From the NCBI GenBank assembly GCA_031772625.1, contig CM062813.1:764708720-764772719 (forward strand): a stretch of 64,000 nt of DNA, in the 5' to 3' direction. Source of the stretch: Pinus tabuliformis. Lineage: Eukaryota > Streptophyta > Pinopsida > Pinales > Pinaceae. Every line of letters starts with the position of its first letter. Position 1 is the stretch's first letter. Made by a program: the position numbers and the translations under genes. Under the pieces are notes generated by a model that worked only from the letters and a program-made list of their open reading frames with translations, made no database searches and had not been told where the DNA came from. Of this stretch, positions 59,961-64,000 are shown one piece after another.

Positions 59961-61127
59961 ATGCCTTGTAGGAGTAGGGACAATTTAGGGAAATTATTGC
60001 CAAATACCCCGACTGCATCCAACAGCCAACCTTCTCTCTTCTTCGGTGGCTGTGAACTAGAGGAACCTTTAGGTGAGCAACCTGATATATTTGAAGAACC
60101 TACAAGGGAAGAAGAAGAAGAGGAACCCATTCCTACTGAACCAATGGTTGAAAACTGAAATGATAGAGGAAATAGAGAGAGAATTGAGGGTGCCTTCCCC
60201 ATCAGGGAAACCAATGGGGACATTAAGCTAAAGAACATAAGCCCCTCTACCCTACCTCATTTCCATGGCATGACCACAAAGGACCGTGACACTTTCCTAT
60301 TTTAGTTTGTTGTTATATGCCGAGCCTATGACTATACAGATGATGAGCAAAAGTTAAAATTGTTTCCATCTATCCTCAAGGATGCAACATTGCGCTGGTT
60401 CATGGGTTTACCTGGAGATAGCATCACAACTTGGGCTCAGATGCAACAAGATTTTAACAACAAATATAGGGACTACTGTAGGTCAAAGGATACTAAAGAA
60501 GAGATTTTCAAGATGACCATGGGCCAGGATGAATCCTTAGAAGACTACGAAGAAAGATTCCAGCTCAGTTACAAAAGGGTCAGGTGCACACTTGACCCTA
60601 AGTCACTAAAGCTGGTCCTACTTAGAGGAGTAAGGGAAGATCTTCTGGATACCTTACATTTGTTAGTAGGAGGAGATATCTACCAATTACCCTATGAGGA
60701 TATCAAGACTGTCTTTAGAAACCATTCTAGGGCAACCAAGAAAAAGGGTAGGAGTAGTCAACCTATGGCTAGTACATCATCTTCCAACTCATCCATCAAG
60801 GGTGAAATTGGAAATATGCTGGAAGATTTCAAAAATGAGATGCTGCAAACCCTTGCCTTCCAATTGGACACCATGAATATCAAAAGGAAGCAGGAGGAAG
60901 CAGAGAGAGCCTTGGCCATCTTTTGTCCTAGATGCACCAGGTGGCATCCCAAGAACAAATGTCCATTGAACTGTTTTGAGATTTGCTCAGTCTGTGAAGA
61001 AAACCACTCCACAGACAAGTGCCCTTCTTTACCCAGACTCAAAGATGTATATCAAGGAGTTGAAGGGGTTACTGAGCAACTTTGTTATATCAACCAAAGG
61101 AGACCTCCTAGGCCTAGACCATACTAG
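59961..61127 (+). pseudogene. Tat element gag, broken near its N-terminus
   Basis: A 65-residue start (59,961-60,158) rich in Glu and Pro ends at TGA. The main frame (60,360-61,127, 255 residues) carries the retrotransposon gag domain: LKLFPSILKDATLRWFMGLPG just before and at its start, TTWAQMQQDFNNKYRDYC, EEIFKMTMGQDESLEDYEERF, and later a Cys-rich tail (CPRC...CPLNC...CSVCEENHSTDKC). The intervening 200 bases hold the domain start (LPHFHGM) in a frame with a stop. Gag builds the particle. Confidence 0.85.
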
Positions 61128-61749
61128 CAAGGCATGCAAGGGTCATCCCTTGCATATTACCACCCCAACCAAACCACAGCTATACCTTCTTGGGGACCCC
61201 TTGCTCATCCTTCCTGGTCTACACCCCCTCCTCAGTCCTATGCATCTAGTATCATTCCCAACCATCCATCCAATCATTTCAACCTTATGTTCCGCCACAA
61301 CCTCAATGGAATACACCACACCAGGGGTGGAGGCCCCAATACAACAATGCTCCAGCTCTATTGCCTCCACCACCTACCCAACCACAACTCCTACACTCTG
61401 CTCCACCCAAGCAACCCTAGATGCCTACCCAGCCAAATCCAAACCCGAACAATAGGTAGGCTCAACAAGTATATAGTGGAGAGACATCATACCCAACTTA
61501 TGCTGTAGAAATCCAGGAGATCAACCTAAGATCTGGGAGAATTCTCTCGGATAACCAACCTCCCTCTCCACATAGGGAGGTTGAGGAAGAAAGAGAGGAA
61601 AGAAACCTTAAAGTAAATCCACCCTTTCTTGAGAGATTAGCCCAACCACTCCAGCCTTCCCCAGAAGAAAATAAACTTATGGGAGAATTGAAAAATATAT
61701 GTGTAAAGATCCCCCTTCTCCAGGCAATAAAAGATGTTCCCATTTACAA
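61128..61749 (+). pseudogene. Tat gag-protease linker, proline-rich
   Basis: Pro-, Ser- and Thr-rich low-complexity coding with several open frames over each other, as expected between gag and protease in this lineage. From about 61,540 charged residues predominate (EEERE). No catalytic domain is present. Confidence 0.6.
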
Positions 61750-64000
61750 TAAGTTGATTAAGGAGAAGTGCTTCAAGCATTCAGGAAGAAGAAAAAGGGA
61801 TGCCCCTACCATTAATGTAATTGGGCAGCTGCCTGACTTAATGCTGGGGTAGGTAATATGTTCGAAATATTTGGACCCTGGAAGCCCTATAGTAGATGTG
61901 CACATCAATGGAACCATTGTTCCACACACTCTGATTGATCTTGGGGCTGCCATTAATGTGATGACTAAGGACACCATGCTCAAGCTCAACCTCCAAGGGT
62001 CATTGAGGAAGACCACAATAGTTCTGCAACTTGCAAACCGTTCCACAATCACCCCTGAGGAAATTGTGGAGGATGTGATGGTCTCCATTGACGCCTGGGA
62101 GTACCCTGCAGATTTTCTAGTTCTCTAGCCTAAAGCTAAGCTTACTGGTTACCCTCTCATCCTTGGGAGGCCATGGTTGGCCAGAACTGATGCTTACATT
62201 AGTTGTAGAGTTGGGAATATGACCATCAAGGATGGGCATATGTCCAAACAGTTAGTCCTATAACCTCCTGCTCAACCTTCTCTAGAGCATGATTTACCTT
62301 TATGGTTGGAGGAGGAGGAAGAAGATGAGGTTTATTCCACCCAAATTTATTCTTTGGAAGCAACCATAGTAGGAGGACAATAAGATGGTGATGACTTAAT
62401 TGAACACCTACTCCAAAGTCCAACTCCTAGTTCGTTACCATTAGAAGAAGAAGTAAGGGAAACCCAGAACAATCATCCCATTGATTTATGCTTGGCCAAT
62501 TGCAACCCACTCCATGTCAAAACCATAGAATTTGGCCCAGATAAAACTTTGAAAATTAATCCATCTCTTTTTGCTCTCGAAGAGGAAAAGTTATGCAACA
62601 TGTTGAGAGAAAACCTATAAGCCTTTGCTCGGAGTTACAAGGAAATGAAGGGAGTACACCCCTTAGTGTGTACTCACCACATATACATCAAAGAAGGTTA
62701 CAAGCTAGTCTGGCAACCACAAAGGAGGATGAATCCAGCTCTTAAAGATATAGTCAAAGAAGAACTGCAAAAACTGCTAGATGTAGGATTCATTTACCCT
62801 ATCTCTGACAGTGAGTGGGTCTCTCCTTTAGTGTTAGTTCCCAAGAAAAATGGTAAGTGGAGGATTTGTGTCGATTTTAGGGAGTTGAACAAAGCCACAA
62901 AGAAGGCCTAGCCGAGAAGAAGTTTTTCTCTTTCCTAGATGGATTCAGTGGGTACAACCAAATCCAAATCTGCCCAAAAGACTAGGATAAGACCACATTC
63001 ACCTATCCTTGGGGTATTTTCGCTTATAGGGTCCTTCCTTTTGGCCTTTGCGATGCTCCTGCCACTTTCCAGAGAGAAATCATGAGTATTTTTTCCGAAT
63101 TAGTACATGATGCAGTGGAAATCTATATGGATGATTTTACACCTTATGGCTGCGATTTTCAAGAATCCTTGACTAACCTAGGCAAAGTATTGAACAAATG
63201 CATTGAAATGAACCTGTCTCTTAGCCCATAAAAATGTGAATTCTTAATGACTGAAGGGACCGTGCTAGGTCATTCAATATCTCAGCAAGGACTTCAGGTG
63301 GACCCAAACAAAATAGCAATCATCCAAAGGGCCCCACCTCCTCAAAAGTAGAGGGATGTCAGGAGTTTCTTGGGGTTAGCTGGATACTACCGAAGGTTCA
63401 TAAAGGAATTCAACAAGTTGGCCTCTCCTTTATTTTGGTTGTTGGCCAAAGATTCAGAGTTTATATGGTCAAAAAGTTGTTAAGAGGCCTTAGACATTTT
63501 AAAAGGTAAGTTGACCACTGCACCAATTCTTCGAGGCCCAAATTGGGCCCTCCCTTTTCATATTCATGTTGATGCCTCTCACAAAGCCATAGGAGCAACC
63601 TTAGGTCAGGTAGAGGAGAAATTTCCCTATGCCATCTATTTTATCAGTAAGAACCTGTCAAAGGTTGAGCTAAACTATACTGTGACCGAAAAAGAACTCA
63701 TGGCTGTTGTGCATTCATTAAACAAATTTATGCATTACATTATCGGCTATCAAACATTTGTGCATACTGACCATGATGCAATCAAATATTTAATTAACAC
63801 ACCAGATGTGAATGCTAGAATTATAAGATGGTTGCTTTTATTACAACAATTTGATCTAACTATTGTTGATAAGCCTGGTAAGGAAAATTTTGTTGTAAAC
63901 TTTCTATCTAGGATGAATCTACTTGTAGGTGAAGAAGGAATGGTGGATGACCAGTTACCATACGAGCATTTGTTTGCTATTTCAGTTCTCTCCCCATGGT
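61750..64000 (+). pseudogene. Tat element pol: protease, reverse transcriptase and RNase H, partial
   Basis: Protease: TLIDLGAAINVMT (about 61,928-61,966), preceded by a TAG at about 61,850, and ILGRPWLARTDAYI (about 62,158). Reverse transcriptase: an 88-residue open block (62,645-62,911) with QRRMNPALKDIVKEELQKLL, then a deletion of about 20 codons and frame shift near 62,905, FLDGFSGYNQIQI (about 62,935), VLPFGLCDAPATFQ (about 63,030) and YMDDFT (about 63,126). RNase H: HVDASHKAIGATLGQ (about 63,567), YFISKNLS, TEKELMAVVHSLNKF and KPGKENFVVNFLSRM (about 63,870). Scattered stops (for example near 62,985, 63,230 and 63,350) make it inactive. The window ends before integrase. Confidence 0.88.

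Larger units (their letters stand above)
57327..64000 (+). mobile_element. Tat-lineage Ty3/gypsy element, cut by the window end
   Basis: A 5' LTR of 2337 bp, a tRNA-Asp primer site, gag, protease, reverse transcriptase and RNase H in gypsy order. The large LTR, the tRNA-Asp site and motifs such as RRMNP, GFIYPISDSEWVSP and DLGAAINVM are typical of the Tat/Athila branch. Stops break each domain, but the frame is better kept than in gypsy I. Integrase and the 3' LTR lie beyond 64,000. Confidence 0.9.

Overview
The window looks like nuclear DNA of a seed plant with a large, repeat-rich genome. A gymnosperm is plausible but not proven. The evidence is plant-type Ty1/copia and Ty3/gypsy retrotransposons primed by initiator tRNA-Met or tRNA-Asp, tRNA-derived SINEs, a plant A1B aspartic protease, and only one convincing intact host gene in 64 kb. 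No rRNA, tRNA, CRISPR or bacterial-type operon was seen. All calls come from reading the sequence; no database was searched.

Left third (1-19,928): a stack of decayed LTR retrotransposons. A chromovirus-like gypsy element (about 874-12,998) is split in its gag region by a copia element (copia I, 2793-9592). Copia I has both LTRs, a primer-binding site, a polypurine tract and an exact 5-bp target duplication (TCCTT). The gypsy sequence stops near 13,007, where copia II begins (LTR 13,008-13,471). Copia II breaks off inside its reverse transcriptase at about 16,550 and is fused to the 3' half of another family, copia III, which ends in an LTR at 19,079-19,928.

Middle-left (19,929-25,400): a more GC-rich mosaic without clear transposon coding. 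It holds two perfect hairpins, a possible terminal exon on the minus strand (24,231-24,390), a weak F-box-like N-terminus and a cluster of six short tandem duplications. From 25,680 to 36,600 the DNA is AT-rich, with a SINE, a MITE, satellite-like duplications and unidentified coding remnants.

Gene island (36,590-41,180): an intact, intronless nepenthesin-type aspartic protease on the minus strand (38,219-39,865). Its upstream region carries a palindromic G-box and two TGACGTGGC motifs. A 257-bp MITE with a perfect 9-bp target duplication lies about 1 kb upstream, and degenerate repeats related to that MITE lie just downstream of the gene.

Right third (42,327-64,000): a minus-strand LINE (ORF1 plus endonuclease/reverse transcriptase ORF2) abuts a minus-strand LTR (46,587-47,519) of the same family as the one at 19,079. 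That LTR truncates an ORF with an NF-YA-like subunit-interaction helix. Next come a SINE with a 15-bp target duplication, an eroded copia element (copia IV, 50,699-56,769) holding a MITE relative, another SINE and a hammerhead-ribozyme-like motif, and finally the 5' LTR, tRNA-Asp primer site, gag, protease, reverse transcriptase and RNase H of a Tat-lineage gypsy element that runs off the window end.
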